Origin: Nodularia spumigena CCY9414
GTDB lineage: Bacteria; Cyanobacteriota; Cyanobacteriia; Cyanobacteriales; Nostocaceae
Assembly (NCBI RefSeq): GCF_000340565.2
Contig: NZ_CP007203.1
Span: 1,974,228 to 2,038,227 of the forward strand
DNA length: 64,000 nucleotides
Direction: 5' to 3'
Position numbers and translations under genes: made by a program. Positions within the stretch are counted from its first letter, which is position 1. Each line of letters starts with the position of its first letter. Of this stretch, positions 35,525 to 44,011 are shown piece by piece. The notes beneath the pieces were generated by a model, which saw only the letters and a list, made by a program, of their open reading frames with translations, was not told where the DNA came from and did not search any database.

Positions 35525-36532
35525 GTGAAAGCAGTTTTAATGACAGCAGCTGGTAGTCCTGAAGTTTTGCAATTACAGGATGTGCCAAAACCTACTGTAC
35601 CTTTAGAAAATACTCAACTTTTAGTCCGTTTAGTAGCGGCTGGTGTTAATCCTATTGATACGAAACTCCGTCAGCGCGGCACTTTTTACCCTGAACAAAT
35701 GCCGGCAATTTTGGGCTGTGATGGTGCTGGAATTGTTGAGGCGGTGGGTGCTGGTGTTGAAAGATTTCGCGTAGGTGATGAGGTATATTTTTGCTATGGT
35801 GGTTTGGGCGCACATCAGGGTAATTACGCTGAATATACGGTTGTTGATGAAAGGTTTGTAGCCTGTAAACCTGCTTCAGTCTCTTTTGCGGAAGCAGCAG
35901 CAGCGCCTCTAGTATTAATTACTGCGTGGGAAGCTTTGTATGAACGGGGAAGGTTAGCACCTGGGGAACGGGTTTTGATTCATGCTGGTGCTGGTGGTGT
36001 TGGTCATGTGGCGATACAATTGGCAAAACTTAAGGGTGCTTTTGTCTGCACTACTGTGAGTTCTCAGGAAAAGGCTAATTTTGTTAAAGAACTCGGTGCT
36101 GATGAGGTGATTTTTTATCAAGACACAGATTTTGTCCAGGCGGCTTTAAATTGGACTGGTGGTGAAGGTGTGGATTTAGCTTTTGATACTGTTGGTGGCG
36201 AAACTCTTCACAAAACTTTTCCGGCTGTGCGGGTATATGGCGATATTGTGACGATTCTGGAACCAACGGCTGATACTGTTTGGAAGGCGGCAAGGTTACG
36301 CAATCTCCGCATTGGGTTAGAATTAATGCTGACTCCAATGTTGCAAGGTTTGGAGGAGAGTCTGAAGCATCATGGGGAAATTCTGGAACAGTGTGCTATT
36401 TGGATGGATGAAGGTAAGTTGAAAGTTCAGGTTAGTCATCGGTTTCCTTTGGCGGAAGCGGTTCGGGCGCATCAAGTTTTGGAATCCGGTGGAATGATTG
36501 GTAAGGTTGTTCTGATGATGAGTGATGAGTGA
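35525..36532 (+). CDS. NADPH:quinone oxidoreductase-like MDR protein
   Basis: 335 residues of the medium-chain dehydrogenase/reductase superfamily, quinone-reductase type: no structural or catalytic zinc cysteines are apparent, the N-terminal GroES-like domain has VAAGVNPIDTKLRQRG and AILGCDGAGIVEAVGAGV, and the Rossmann motif is HAGAGGVGHVAIQLAK. GTG start at 35525 follows GGGAGGAAAT. Likely reduces quinones or enals with NADPH in the cytosol. Its stop codon overlaps the GTG start of the following pentapeptide gene by four bases, so the two may be co-translated. Confidence 0.88.
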   Translation: MKAVLMTAAGSPEVLQLQDVPKPTVPLENTQLLVRLVAAGVNPIDTKLRQRGTFYPEQMPAILGCDGAGIVEAVGAGVERFRVGDEVYFCYGGLGAHQGNYAEYTVVDERFVACKPASVSFAEAAAAPLVLITAWEALYERGRLAPGERVLIHAGAGGVGHVAIQLAKLKGAFVCTTVSSQEKANFVKELGADEVIFYQDTDFVQAALNWTGGEGVDLAFDTVGGETLHKTFPAVRVYGDIVTILEPTADTVWKAARLRNLRIGLELMLTPMLQGLEESLKHHGEILEQCAIWMDEGKLKVQVSHRFPLAEAVRAHQVLESGGMIGKVVLMMSDE

Positions 36533-38799
36533 TTGAATTTTTTTTTAAACGCAAAGGGGCGCGGAGGTCAGCGCAAAGGGGCGCGGAGGTCAGGTTTTGG
36601 GTATCTCTGCGTTACTTTGTTATTTATGTCTGCGTTGTATGGCTTTTCTTTTCTGCACCTGCTGGGGCTAGTTCAAGTCAACCAGAACGCACTTCTTTAA
36701 GTCTGGAGTTGTTACAGGAACGTTTGCATACTCCGGTTATCCGTGAGGGTAATTTGACTGTGGATTTACGGGAGATGGTGATTGATTTGCGACCGGAGAA
36801 TGGGGAGTTTCGGGATAATTTTTATCAGGTGCTGCGAAAGGAGTTACAAAGGTCGGGGACAAAGCCTTTGGGTTTAGATTTGAGTAATTCTCTGATTCAG
36901 GGGAATTTTGTGGGTAGTGATTTGGGTTTGAGAACTCCTCTCTACGCGCCCGTTATATCTAGTGAGCAGTCTGTAGGTGTCTATGCTCCTGTTTTGACGA
37001 GCAGTGAACAAGCACAACTGGAACATTTGCGTTTTGTTTGTTTGCAGTCTTTAGATATCGCTTTACCTAAGTCTAAGGACTGTCGCGCACTTTTGGGAAG
37101 TCAGCCGAGTGCATCTAGTGAAATTAACATTTTTCGTGGTTCTTTAATTCTGGTAAAAACTCGCTTCAATGGGGAGGTACAGTTCCCGAATACTTTCTTT
37201 TTTCAGCCTGTGAATGCCAAAAATGCCATTTTTTTACAACCAACTAACTGGATGGAAACTCGATTTAGTCGTTCTGTACGTTTCACTGGGGCTAATTTTC
37301 GGCAATTGAGTAATTTTCAGACGAGTGTTTTTTTCGACAAGGTGAATTTTCAGAAAGCGCAATTTCAGGAAACGGCTGATTTTCAAGATAGCACTTTTGA
37401 AGAGTCTACTCAATTCAATGAAGCTATTTTTAAGCAATCAGCTAAATTTAGTCGGGCGCAATGGAGAAAAAATGCTGATTTTTCTAGTGTACGCTTTGCT
37501 GAGACAGCACAGTTTACTAAGGCGAATTTTCATCAGTATATCTTTTTCACAGAAGCTATTTTTGAGCAGGTTGTAATTTTTCGAGATGCAATTTTTAACC
37601 AAGCGGTTAATTTAAGCGGTGCTAGTATTTTTAACCAAGCTGATTTTAGTGATGCGCGGTTTGCGAAAGAGGCTTTTTTAAATGTCCCTGGTTTAAGTTT
37701 TAATTCTAACCAAGGGAAAATTTTAGGGAATCCCGGCGAAATTGGGAAAATGTTTCGTGTTCCTACTTCTCAAGGTAATCAAAATATTTTGCGTAATTTG
37801 GGACAAAATTTCCGTCAGCAGCAGCAAATAGCTGATGCTAATCAGTTGGAGTATACAAAACAAAAACTGCGATTGAGGGAATTAAGTCATGGTTTGGTGG
37901 ATGGGAATATTAATAGTGCTACCCGCAAAACTTTGATTAATTTGGGTTTTAGTGCAATTCAAGCGGATGCGATCGCCAATCGTCGGATGAGCAAATTATT
38001 TCGCAATAGCAGTGAGTTATTAAGTTTAGCAGATATCGATTTAGAAACATACAATCAATTGAGCGATCGCCTGGTGGTTGCTGAACCTCTTTCCCCTGGT
38101 GGTTGGCTATTACTTGCAGCAAGATGGTTGGCTTTGAGTGTACTATTGTTGCTTAGTGGCTATGGTACCAGCTTTTGGTTAGTGTTTGGCGTGGGCGGAG
38201 TGGCGATCGCTTATTTCGGCTGGCTATTTTGGCTAGTAGATCGCTATCGTCGCTTACATCCAGTGCCAATTATTCCCACATATTATGAAACTACATGGAT
38301 ATTAGCTGGTTTTAGCTTTTTAACACTCTTTAGCTTATTAGCCATCTTCCGTAATGCTGAACAGCCTTGGCTAACACTCGGTTGTCTGTTAATAATTATT
38401 ATCCCCGTACCAGTAATTTTATTAATTCAACTTTACCAACAAGGCCGCTATCACGATTTAATGGACGTTTCTTATTTTACAGAAGACGGTACTTTTCGGC
38501 AATTAAGATTATTAATTGGGCGATTACCAGTCATACCCAGAAATCAGACATTCCGCGAACGATATATGCATTTGTTATGGAACCGCCGTTGGAACTGGTT
38601 AAATTACTACGACTTTAGCCTCAACAACTTAGTCAGGTTAGGATTTAACGATATTCGCCTGCGAGATGAACATTTACCAGGTATTATTGCCACACTTGCT
38701 TGGTATCAGTGGAGTTTGGGTATACTTTATATTACTTTGGTTTTGTGGACTCTTTCTCGCACTATTCCAGGATTAAACTTACTGATTTATCTCAAGTAA
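36529..38799 (+). CDS. Pentapeptide-repeat membrane protein
   Basis: 756 residues. A hydrophobic segment at about 27-45 followed by APAGASS is a signal peptide. Residues 200-370 form F-type pentapeptide repeats (ANFRQLSNFQTSVFFDKVNF-like, with A/S at the centre), a right-handed beta helix. The C-terminal third has at least four transmembrane spans (LALSVLLLLSGYGTSFWLVF, GVGGVAIAYFGWLFW, TTWILAGFSFLTLFSLLAIF, LLIIIIPVPVILLI). The GTG start overlaps the upstream stop codon; the first 20 residues are encoded by a tandem 22-nt repeat and look repeat-derived. Function unknown; possibly a membrane scaffold. Confidence 0.8.
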   Translation: MIEFFFKRKGARRSAQRGAEVRFWVSLRYFVIYVCVVWLFFSAPAGASSSQPERTSLSLELLQERLHTPVIREGNLTVDLREMVIDLRPENGEFRDNFYQVLRKELQRSGTKPLGLDLSNSLIQGNFVGSDLGLRTPLYAPVISSEQSVGVYAPVLTSSEQAQLEHLRFVCLQSLDIALPKSKDCRALLGSQPSASSEINIFRGSLILVKTRFNGEVQFPNTFFFQPVNAKNAIFLQPTNWMETRFSRSVRFTGANFRQLSNFQTSVFFDKVNFQKAQFQETADFQDSTFEESTQFNEAIFKQSAKFSRAQWRKNADFSSVRFAETAQFTKANFHQYIFFTEAIFEQVVIFRDAIFNQAVNLSGASIFNQADFSDARFAKEAFLNVPGLSFNSNQGKILGNPGEIGKMFRVPTSQGNQNILRNLGQNFRQQQQIADANQLEYTKQKLRLRELSHGLVDGNINSATRKTLINLGFSAIQADAIANRRMSKLFRNSSELLSLADIDLETYNQLSDRLVVAEPLSPGGWLLLAARWLALSVLLLLSGYGTSFWLVFGVGGVAIAYFGWLFWLVDRYRRLHPVPIIPTYYETTWILAGFSFLTLFSLLAIFRNAEQPWLTLGCLLIIIIPVPVILLIQLYQQGRYHDLMDVSYFTEDGTFRQLRLLIGRLPVIPRNQTFRERYMHLLWNRRWNWLNYYDFSLNNLVRLGFNDIRLRDEHLPGIIATLAWYQWSLGILYITLVLWTLSRTIPGLNLLIYLK
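36546..36600. repeat. Tandem 22-nt repeat at the start of the pentapeptide gene
   Basis: CGCAAAGGGGCGCGGAGGTC followed by AG, twice, encoding basic residues RKGARRSAQRGAEVR. Related repeats occur at 32131-32176. Confidence 0.75.
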
Positions 38800-39061
38800 T
38801 ATCTGCAATATTGCTTCGGATTTATACAACTATATTTAGAGTAATTTCTCATAGATATAAATGTGAAAATAATTTTTCATATTTATGTATCTATCTAATG
38901 TTAGAGTAAATATTAATAATATTTATTTTGCTTAATTTAGCATTTTTGGTATTTGTTTTAAAGCAATAAATTTAAATTAATTAAAATAAATTGTCTGTTT
39001 ACATTAATTATTTTATGCTATGATTGTAAAGAATTCATACCTCTTTTCACAGGTAAATATC

Positions 39062-39367
39062 ATGGTTATTAATGATTTAGAATATTGCGAACTAGCAACA
39101 GATGAAAACAGGATTATTGGCGGACTAGATACTGGTACCAATATTGAATCATATGTGGAACCTGGATATGCTGACATAACAGCTTTAGCAACCGCAGTTG
39201 GAGATAGCTCTGAAACCTTTACCGAAACTAATACTATTGTAGATACTAGTAGTCAGTTTATGGTTACTAAGGCTACGGGAATAGCTTTATCTAGGGCTTG
39301 GGATAGTCAAGGTTTCTCCCAGTCTTACCAAAAACAAACTGTGACTTTAATAACAAACCAATACTAA
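39062..39367 (+). CDS. Double-glycine-leader secreted peptide 1
   Basis: 101 residues. The leader MVINDLEYCELATDENRIIG-G matches two other small proteins nearby (pattern M-[VI]-I-x-D-L-x-x-x-E-...-I-[IV]-G-G), with cleavage expected after the Gly pair at 20-21. The mature part of about 80 residues is Thr/Ser-rich (DSSETFTETNTIVDTSSQF) and contains ITALATAVG. ATG 39062 follows CACAGG; the frame is open to 39020 without support. Transcribed opposite to the export operon. Candidate substrate of the C39-peptidase exporter at 44012. No known bacteriocin sequence is recognised, so its activity is unknown. Confidence 0.75.
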   Translation: MVINDLEYCELATDENRIIGGLDTGTNIESYVEPGYADITALATAVGDSSETFTETNTIVDTSSQFMVTKATGIALSRAWDSQGFSQSYQKQTVTLITNQY

Positions 39368-39475
39368 AAACATCTGCTTATATTTTTGACCTTCTAGTTT
39401 TAAGCTCAATTTTTCTGTTGTAGTGCCAAAATTGCATTGTGTAATTTTGTTATTTCAGTATTTGCAATTTTTGGT

Positions 39476-39509
39476 AGTACCCTACTCTTGAACAGGGTAG
39501 GGTAGTACT
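39476..39509 (+). terminator. Bulged hairpin after secreted peptide 1
   Basis: AGTACCCTAC pairs with GTAGGGTAGTACT with a two-base bulge, about 110 bp after the peptide stop codon, followed by AT-rich sequence. Possible terminator. Confidence 0.45.
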
Positions 39510-39586
39510 TATAATATTAAGACTTTATTAAACATTATAAAAATCATTGGTACTAATGAATAAAGACTAATACCCAATCATTGTAA

Positions 39587-39637
39587 ATCCCACGCCTATG
39601 AAAACATCGCCGTTAAGGGTTTTCATCTGCGTGGGAT
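39587..39637. repeat. Near-perfect 51-bp hairpin between convergent peptide genes
   Basis: Outer arms ATCCCACGC/GCGTGGGAT and inner arms ATGAAAAC/GTTTTCAT, separated by a symmetric CT/CT mismatch, with a 13-base loop (ATCGCCGTTAAGG). Could be a bidirectional terminator or a REP-like or IS200/IS605-type recognition hairpin. Confidence 0.75.
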
Positions 39638-39773
39638 AATTGAATATATGGTTTTCTATAACTTTATTTTGTTTATATAGCCCTTACCAGTCTGCACTTT
39701 TCAAACATCCTCTAAAGGTGAAAAACGTATCTATGTTCCCTGTCCCCTGTCCTCTATTCTCAAATTCCAAGAA

Positions 39774-39810
39774 AGAGATAGAGAGCAACTCAAAGCCACT
39801 ATCTATCTCT
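39774..39810 (-). terminator. Probable terminator of the peptide-export operon
   Basis: AGAGATAGA and TCTATCTCT, 9-bp arms with a 19-base loop, 19 bp past the stop codon of peptide 2; on the minus strand it is followed by TTTCTT. Confidence 0.55.
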
Positions 39811-39828
39811 ATCAAGAATCATCTTAAG

Positions 39829-40140
39829 CTATTTGTAGCTTTTTTCTCCCTTGATAGCTGCTGCTGTGGAACGGGAAGCAGCATCAGAAGAAACACCTTC
39901 GTATACTTCTGCAAAGGTGATAGTTTCAGCATCTGTGTTTTCACCGTATGCTTGAGCAACTGCTTGAGCATCAGCAAAGTTACCGACAACTTTCACTTTT
40001 ACATCAAGTGTCTTAAAGATATCAACATTGACTTTGCTGTCAATTACTTCATGCTTATTGTTATCGATCTTAAAACCGCCACCACCAACAATAGCAGAAC
40101 CTTCAACAGCTTCTAAGACGTTCAAATCAGAGATAACCAT
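39829..40140 (-). CDS. Double-glycine-leader secreted peptide 2
   Basis: 103 residues with leader MVISDLNVLEAVEGSAIVGG and expected cleavage after G20. The mature part is rich in Lys/Val/Asp in its first half (VDIFKTLDVKVKVVG) and Ala in the second (ADAQAVAQAYGEN, AASRSTAAAIKGE). AGGAAAAACTC precedes ATG. Its upstream region resembles that of peptide 3 (TGAGTTT-TCCTG, AACC-ATTT and GGCTATGTTT on the plus strand in the same order). It is the last gene of the minus-strand export cluster. Likely cleaved and exported by the C39 ABC transporter; activity unknown. Confidence 0.8.
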   Translation of the reverse strand: MVISDLNVLEAVEGSAIVGGGGFKIDNNKHEVIDSKVNVDIFKTLDVKVKVVGNFADAQAVAQAYGENTDAETITFAEVYEGVSSDAASRSTAAAIKGEKSYK

Positions 40141-40279
40141 GAGTTTTTCCTGTGACTTTCAAGTAGGTTTTAGGAACTTTTTTATAACCAATTTCTCTTC
40201 CTTGGCTATGTTTATACAATAGCTAATTCCTCTAAATAAATAACTAGCTTTTTATTTGATTTTTCCTAAAAATAATCCA

Positions 40280-40468
40280 TGTACTTATTTCCATGCGCTC
40301 TATTTGTGGGTTTCAGCAACCAAGAATAATTCTGTAATTATTTTGAGCGTAAGGACTCATCTCATGGGGGTTGACTAATTTCTTGCTCCCAAATAAATAA
40401 TGTCGAATGCTTTTAAAGTCACAATTGGCTTGAGAATCTGCGACGGAGTTGCAGCAAATACAATCAAA
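40280..40468 (-). pseudogene. Decayed second copy of the PPIase gene (3' portion)
   Basis: Strong nucleotide similarity to the 3' part of the intact PPIase gene (about 41555-41740). On the minus strand it reads IVFAATPSQILKPIVTLKAF-like codons where the intact gene reads AVFAATLQQILKPIVTPKGV, then hits TAG, and regains LKIITELFLV where the intact gene has REKIITELFTDW. Several indels. It sits between peptides 3 and 2 just as the intact copy sits before peptide 3. Confidence 0.85.
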
Positions 40469-40649
40469 GTTTTTCAATGCAAATAAAAAATATCGCTGAA
40501 ATGCTTTAAAGACATTCCAGCCATATTATTACTACCTGATTACAATATAACTTTGAGAGCTTTCGGTCCCATTTATAGAATAAAATCAGGCAAAGATTAA
40601 GTTGAGAAGTCAGACAGACACGGACTGAAAAATAGTTGCATTCATTCTC

Positions 40650-40673
40650 AAATCAACATCAGATTGTTGATTT
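40650..40673 (-). terminator. Short hairpin after secreted peptide 3
   Basis: Perfect arms AAATCAACA and TGTTGATTT around a 6-base loop, about 40 bp after the peptide 3 stop codon. No T-run, so perhaps a processing or stability hairpin between operon genes. Confidence 0.45.
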
Positions 40674-40713
40674 GATGGATTTTTTGGAAGATGCAATTAT
40701 TGCTTAAGTCTTC

Positions 40714-40950
40714 TTAAGAAATGACAAAAACTTCTTGGTTTATCTTTATGGTTAAAGTTTCTTGATATTCTGCTTCTTCCTCTTTATTGCCATAATATTT
40801 GTCCTCATCTTTGTCCTTCTTTTTACCATACTTATCATACTCCTTGTCATAATCTTTGTCATAATCCTTGTAATCTTTTGAACAGCAGCAACCACCAATA
40901 ATATTTCCAGCTTCTACGGTTTCTAAGATGTTTAAGTCAGCAATAATCAT
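40714..40950 (-). CDS. Double-glycine-leader secreted peptide 3, Cys-Asp-Tyr-Lys rich
   Basis: 78 residues with leader MIIADLNILETVEAGNIIGG. The mature part begins CCCSKDYKDYDKDYDKEYDK and goes on as YGKKKDKDEDKYYG, so the first half is almost only Cys, Asp, Tyr, Lys and Gly, before a more ordinary TLTIKINQEVFVIS tail. Such a highly charged low-complexity segment after a triple cysteine is not typical of known class II bacteriocins; metal binding, crosslinking or surface adhesion are possible. AGGAGAAACTC precedes the ATG. Located downstream of the intact PPIase gene and probably co-transcribed. Confidence 0.78.
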   Translation of the reverse strand: MIIADLNILETVEAGNIIGGCCCSKDYKDYDKDYDKEYDKYGKKKDKDEDKYYGNKEEEAEYQETLTIKINQEVFVIS

Positions 40951-41495
40951 TGAGTTTCTCCTGGAAAATTTACTTTTTTTGAACCGATTTGTTTTGTTCG
41001 GCTATGTTTTTAATATAGCGCTTTAACCAGGGAAGTCAATATCTCATGCAATGCCTTTTTCTTAAATAAGTTGAAGATGAATATATAAGTTTATGGGAGA
41101 ATGTTATCATTATAAATAAATGTAATTATGCAAAATTTAGGCAATACAATATGTCGCCCCGTCAGACATTTTTGTGAATTCATTAATTTCAATGAAAGAT
41201 TAAATAGTGTTTAAAAAATAAATCTTTAAACACCATTTATGAGCATGGCTATATTTATTAGCCATCGGCTTTGCTGCTGACAGATGGTTTAGACAAACAG
41301 ATACCCCTCCCCCAGCCCCTCTCCTGCAAGGAGAGGGGAGAAAGAAACTATAGCGGTTCTCAGTTAAGTGAGATACAAGAACCCCACCCCGCCAGCAAGG
41401 AGGGGGCTATGATGGAATGGCACTAAGATAACGGCAAATCTATAATTTAATTGCCATTTGTTATGAAAATATTTGCGGTTTAACTAGGCTATAAA
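40951..41495. other. 545-bp region between peptide 3 and the PPIase gene
   Basis: No gene recognised. It includes the 5' leader shared with peptide 2, an AT-rich middle, the hairpin repeat at 41303-41340 and a diverged second one at 41381-41410. A promoter for peptide 3 may lie in its left part. Confidence 0.5.
41303..41340. repeat. CCCCTCTCCT/AGGAGAGGGG hairpin repeat
   Basis: Dispersed hairpin family copy located after the PPIase stop codon on the minus strand. Confidence 0.7.
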
Positions 41496-42275
41496 TTAAG
41501 ACTGCTGAAGTAATTTTTTCTGTGGCTTTAGGGTATCCGAATCTAGCTGAGTAATTATTTCCATACACTGGATTTGTTGCTTTAACCAATCAGTGAATAA
41601 TTCCGTAATGATTTTTTCGCGTAATGACTCATCCAATTGGGGCTGAATAATTTCTTCCACCCAAATTAAATACACTCCTTTTGGAGTCACAATTGGCTTG
41701 AGAATCTGCTGCAAAGTTGCAGCAAATACAGCAGATGCAATTTCTGGGCGAAAATCTTTGCGGTGTCGCCGTCCTTGATATCCATAAGTGCAGCGAAGTT
41801 CTGGTTCAAGAATATATAGACGAGCAATTTCTGGAAAACTGATTTCTCCTTCTTCCACCGCATAAAACATTTCTAAAGCTAAGTCTTTATCATCAAAAAT
41901 GATTTCATAGGTGATGGCGGCGATATAATCTAGTTGGTGTTGATAAAAAAACCGTTCTACTTGAGAGGTAAATAGATGATTAGCTAATTTCTTAGAAAGG
42001 ATTTTGTTTTGGACTAATTGTTCAAACTCATTTACAGAAAGATGGTGTTTTTGTAACCAGGTCAATGTATCTTTAGCTTTGACAAGCTTATGGGCTAAAC
42101 GTAAATTATCTCCTTCTTGCTGTATTTCTTCTGGTGTGACTGTAATTCCTGATTTCTGGGCTACTTCTGCAATAATTTTTTGCGATGCGATCGCCTCGAC
42201 AAGACCAGGAACTTGAGAAGATAATTTGAGGCTGTGAATGATATCTGAAGCAGAAATAGTCAGAATTTGAGACAT
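41496..42275 (-). CDS. Parvulin-like peptidyl-prolyl isomerase of the export cluster
   Basis: 259 residues resembling SurA/PrsA-type proteins: an N-terminal helical chaperone part (SQVPGLVEAIASQKIIAEVA, then SGITVTPEEIQQEGDNLRLA) and a parvulin-like C-terminal domain (about 120-220: YEIIFDDKDLALEM, GEISFPEIARLY, ILKPIVTPKGVYLIWVEEI). No signal peptide is visible, so it would act in the cytosol unless exported otherwise. Such genes often accompany HlyD and peptidase-ABC genes in Nostocales. Probably assists the peptides or the exporter. A decayed duplicate lies at 40280-40468. Confidence 0.8.
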   Translation of the reverse strand: MSQILTISASDIIHSLKLSSQVPGLVEAIASQKIIAEVAQKSGITVTPEEIQQEGDNLRLAHKLVKAKDTLTWLQKHHLSVNEFEQLVQNKILSKKLANHLFTSQVERFFYQHQLDYIAAITYEIIFDDKDLALEMFYAVEEGEISFPEIARLYILEPELRCTYGYQGRRHRKDFRPEIASAVFAATLQQILKPIVTPKGVYLIWVEEIIQPQLDESLREKIITELFTDWLKQQIQCMEIITQLDSDTLKPQKKLLQQS

Positions 42276-42317
42276 GACAGAATCCCTGTACTATGAGTGT
42301 GATTTATCTACAACCAA

Positions 42318-42362
42318 TCACCAATGACTAATGACTAATGACAAATGACAAATGACTAATGA
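42318..42362. repeat. STRR2-type heptamer array between PPIase and hlyD genes
   Basis: Units of CAATGAC/TAATGAC/AAATGAC; the last one forms the stop codon (TAG, minus strand) of the HlyD gene. Confidence 0.75.
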
Positions 42363-43916
42363 CTAAAGCTCTAAACCGTTTTGGTGCAACTTCTTGAACG
42401 GATCTAAAACAAAATCAATTACGCGTCGCTGACGCACAATAACTTCAGCATTTGCTGTTTGGCCTGGTGTTAATGGAATACGTGTTGCGCCGTTGTGAAT
42501 ATACTGTTGTTCTAAAGTTATTTCTAACTCATAGGTTTCTATGTTACCTGCGGGTGTTTGAGTCGTCTTAGAATCGGGAGAAATGCGCGAAACTTTGCCT
42601 TGTATAATGCCATATTCCTGAAAGGGGAAAGCATCAAACTTGATTTTTACCGGCATTCCCACATTTAAGAAGCCGCTATCCTGAATCGGCATATTAGCTT
42701 TGAGTACAATTTTAGTATTTTCGGGTGCAATGTCAGCAATTCTCTGACCGACTTGTACCACCTCTCCTGGCTTGGTGACTGGTAAATCAAAAATTGTCCC
42801 ATCAACAGGCGATCGCACAACTCGTTGCTGCATTTGTAACTTTAAGGATGTGATTTTGCTTTTAGTTTGAGCAATTTCGGCTTTTAAATTAGCAACTTGT
42901 CTTTCTAGTTCTTTAAGTTGTTCTTGATATTTCAGCACCGCCAACTTACCAGCTTGCAGTAAGCTTTGATAGCTATTTTTCTCAGCTTGCAATTGATGTT
43001 TTGCTTGCTTAATATCAGACTGTAACTGATTCATTGTAGCTTCATAGCGGCTCGTTTCTTCAGCCAAGCGTAATTTTGCTTGTTTAACATCAGATTTCGC
43101 TCTAGCGTAGAGTCGTTTGCTGTCTTGTTCTTCCTTTTTGAGTTGGTCAACTTGATTTGCCGAAACCGCACCATCATTCACAAGTTGCTGAAAGCGGTTA
43201 ACTTGCCGGGAATCTATACTCAACCGACCTTCAGCCGATACTTGCTCATCTTCAGCAGTTTGAATCTGCTGCTGCACCTGATTAACTAATGCTTGTCTTT
43301 CTAACTTTTGCAGGTTATAAGTTGTTTCTTTCAAACCCAGGTTTTGTTGTGCCTGGTTCACTTGAGACATTTTTTCTAAAGCTTGAAATTGGTTTTGTTG
43401 TTTCTGAATACTAAGTGTCAACTGTAGTTGACTCTTCAGGACTTCAAACTGTGTTTCTTGATTTTGCAGTGCCGAAAGTTTAGCCTCGGCTTGCTGAACT
43501 TCCGTTTGCAAAATATCAGAATCAAGTTCCACCAGCACCTGTCCCTGGGTGACAGTATCGCCTTCTGTTACCTTCACAGCTTTAACACTTCCTTGTGCTT
43601 GGGAGTCCAATTTTTGTGTTGCACCTTGAGGTTCTATACGTCCTCTGGCGCTGCCAGTTTCATCTACTTTCGCGAAGGTTGCCCAAGGTAAAGCCAGAGA
43701 AGCAAAGCCTACCAGTACATACAAAACACCACGAGTCCAGACTTTTGGTAAGGCATCTAGTAGTTCTTCAGTACCGTAATATAAATCTTCGGTGTTACCT
43801 GGTGGAATCGTCTTGTGAAGCTTAGTAGTTTCTTGGCTGGGTTGAACATAACTTTTATACTCATCTTGCTCTTTTTTTAGAAATACAGATGAGGAATTGG
43901 GAGAAATATAAGACAT
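42363..43916 (-). CDS. HlyD-family periplasmic adaptor of the export system
   Basis: 517 residues. Cytoplasmic N-terminus (1-65), one transmembrane span (about 67-84, GVLYVLVGFASLALPWATF), a biotinyl-lipoyl-like half motif (GSVKAVKVTEGDTVTQGQVL), a very long Gln/Lys-rich coiled coil (about 125-350) and the second lipoyl half and beta-barrel (VVRSPVDGTIFDLPVTKPGE, VGQRIADIAPENTKI). It should bridge the ABC exporter to an outer-membrane channel encoded elsewhere. ATG 43916 (MSYISPNSS) is chosen because the longer frame runs into repeats. Lies between the ABC and PPIase genes on the same strand. Confidence 0.9.
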   Translation of the reverse strand: MSYISPNSSSVFLKKEQDEYKSYVQPSQETTKLHKTIPPGNTEDLYYGTEELLDALPKVWTRGVLYVLVGFASLALPWATFAKVDETGSARGRIEPQGATQKLDSQAQGSVKAVKVTEGDTVTQGQVLVELDSDILQTEVQQAEAKLSALQNQETQFEVLKSQLQLTLSIQKQQNQFQALEKMSQVNQAQQNLGLKETTYNLQKLERQALVNQVQQQIQTAEDEQVSAEGRLSIDSRQVNRFQQLVNDGAVSANQVDQLKKEEQDSKRLYARAKSDVKQAKLRLAEETSRYEATMNQLQSDIKQAKHQLQAEKNSYQSLLQAGKLAVLKYQEQLKELERQVANLKAEIAQTKSKITSLKLQMQQRVVRSPVDGTIFDLPVTKPGEVVQVGQRIADIAPENTKIVLKANMPIQDSGFLNVGMPVKIKFDAFPFQEYGIIQGKVSRISPDSKTTQTPAGNIETYELEITLEQQYIHNGATRIPLTPGQTANAEVIVRQRRVIDFVLDPFKKLHQNGLEL

Positions 43917-44011
43917 AGTTTTATGGGGAGTGGGGAGAAGAGGAACGGCGGGAGTGAGGAATTTTAGATTGCAATCCAAAATCTAAAATCTAAAATCTAA
44001 AATTGATTGAT

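Noticed and set aside
39640..40116. Long plus-strand frame opposite secreted peptide 2
   Set aside because: Cys/Phe/Ser-rich shadow of the peptide gene, which has a leader, a ribosome-binding site and a matching exporter.
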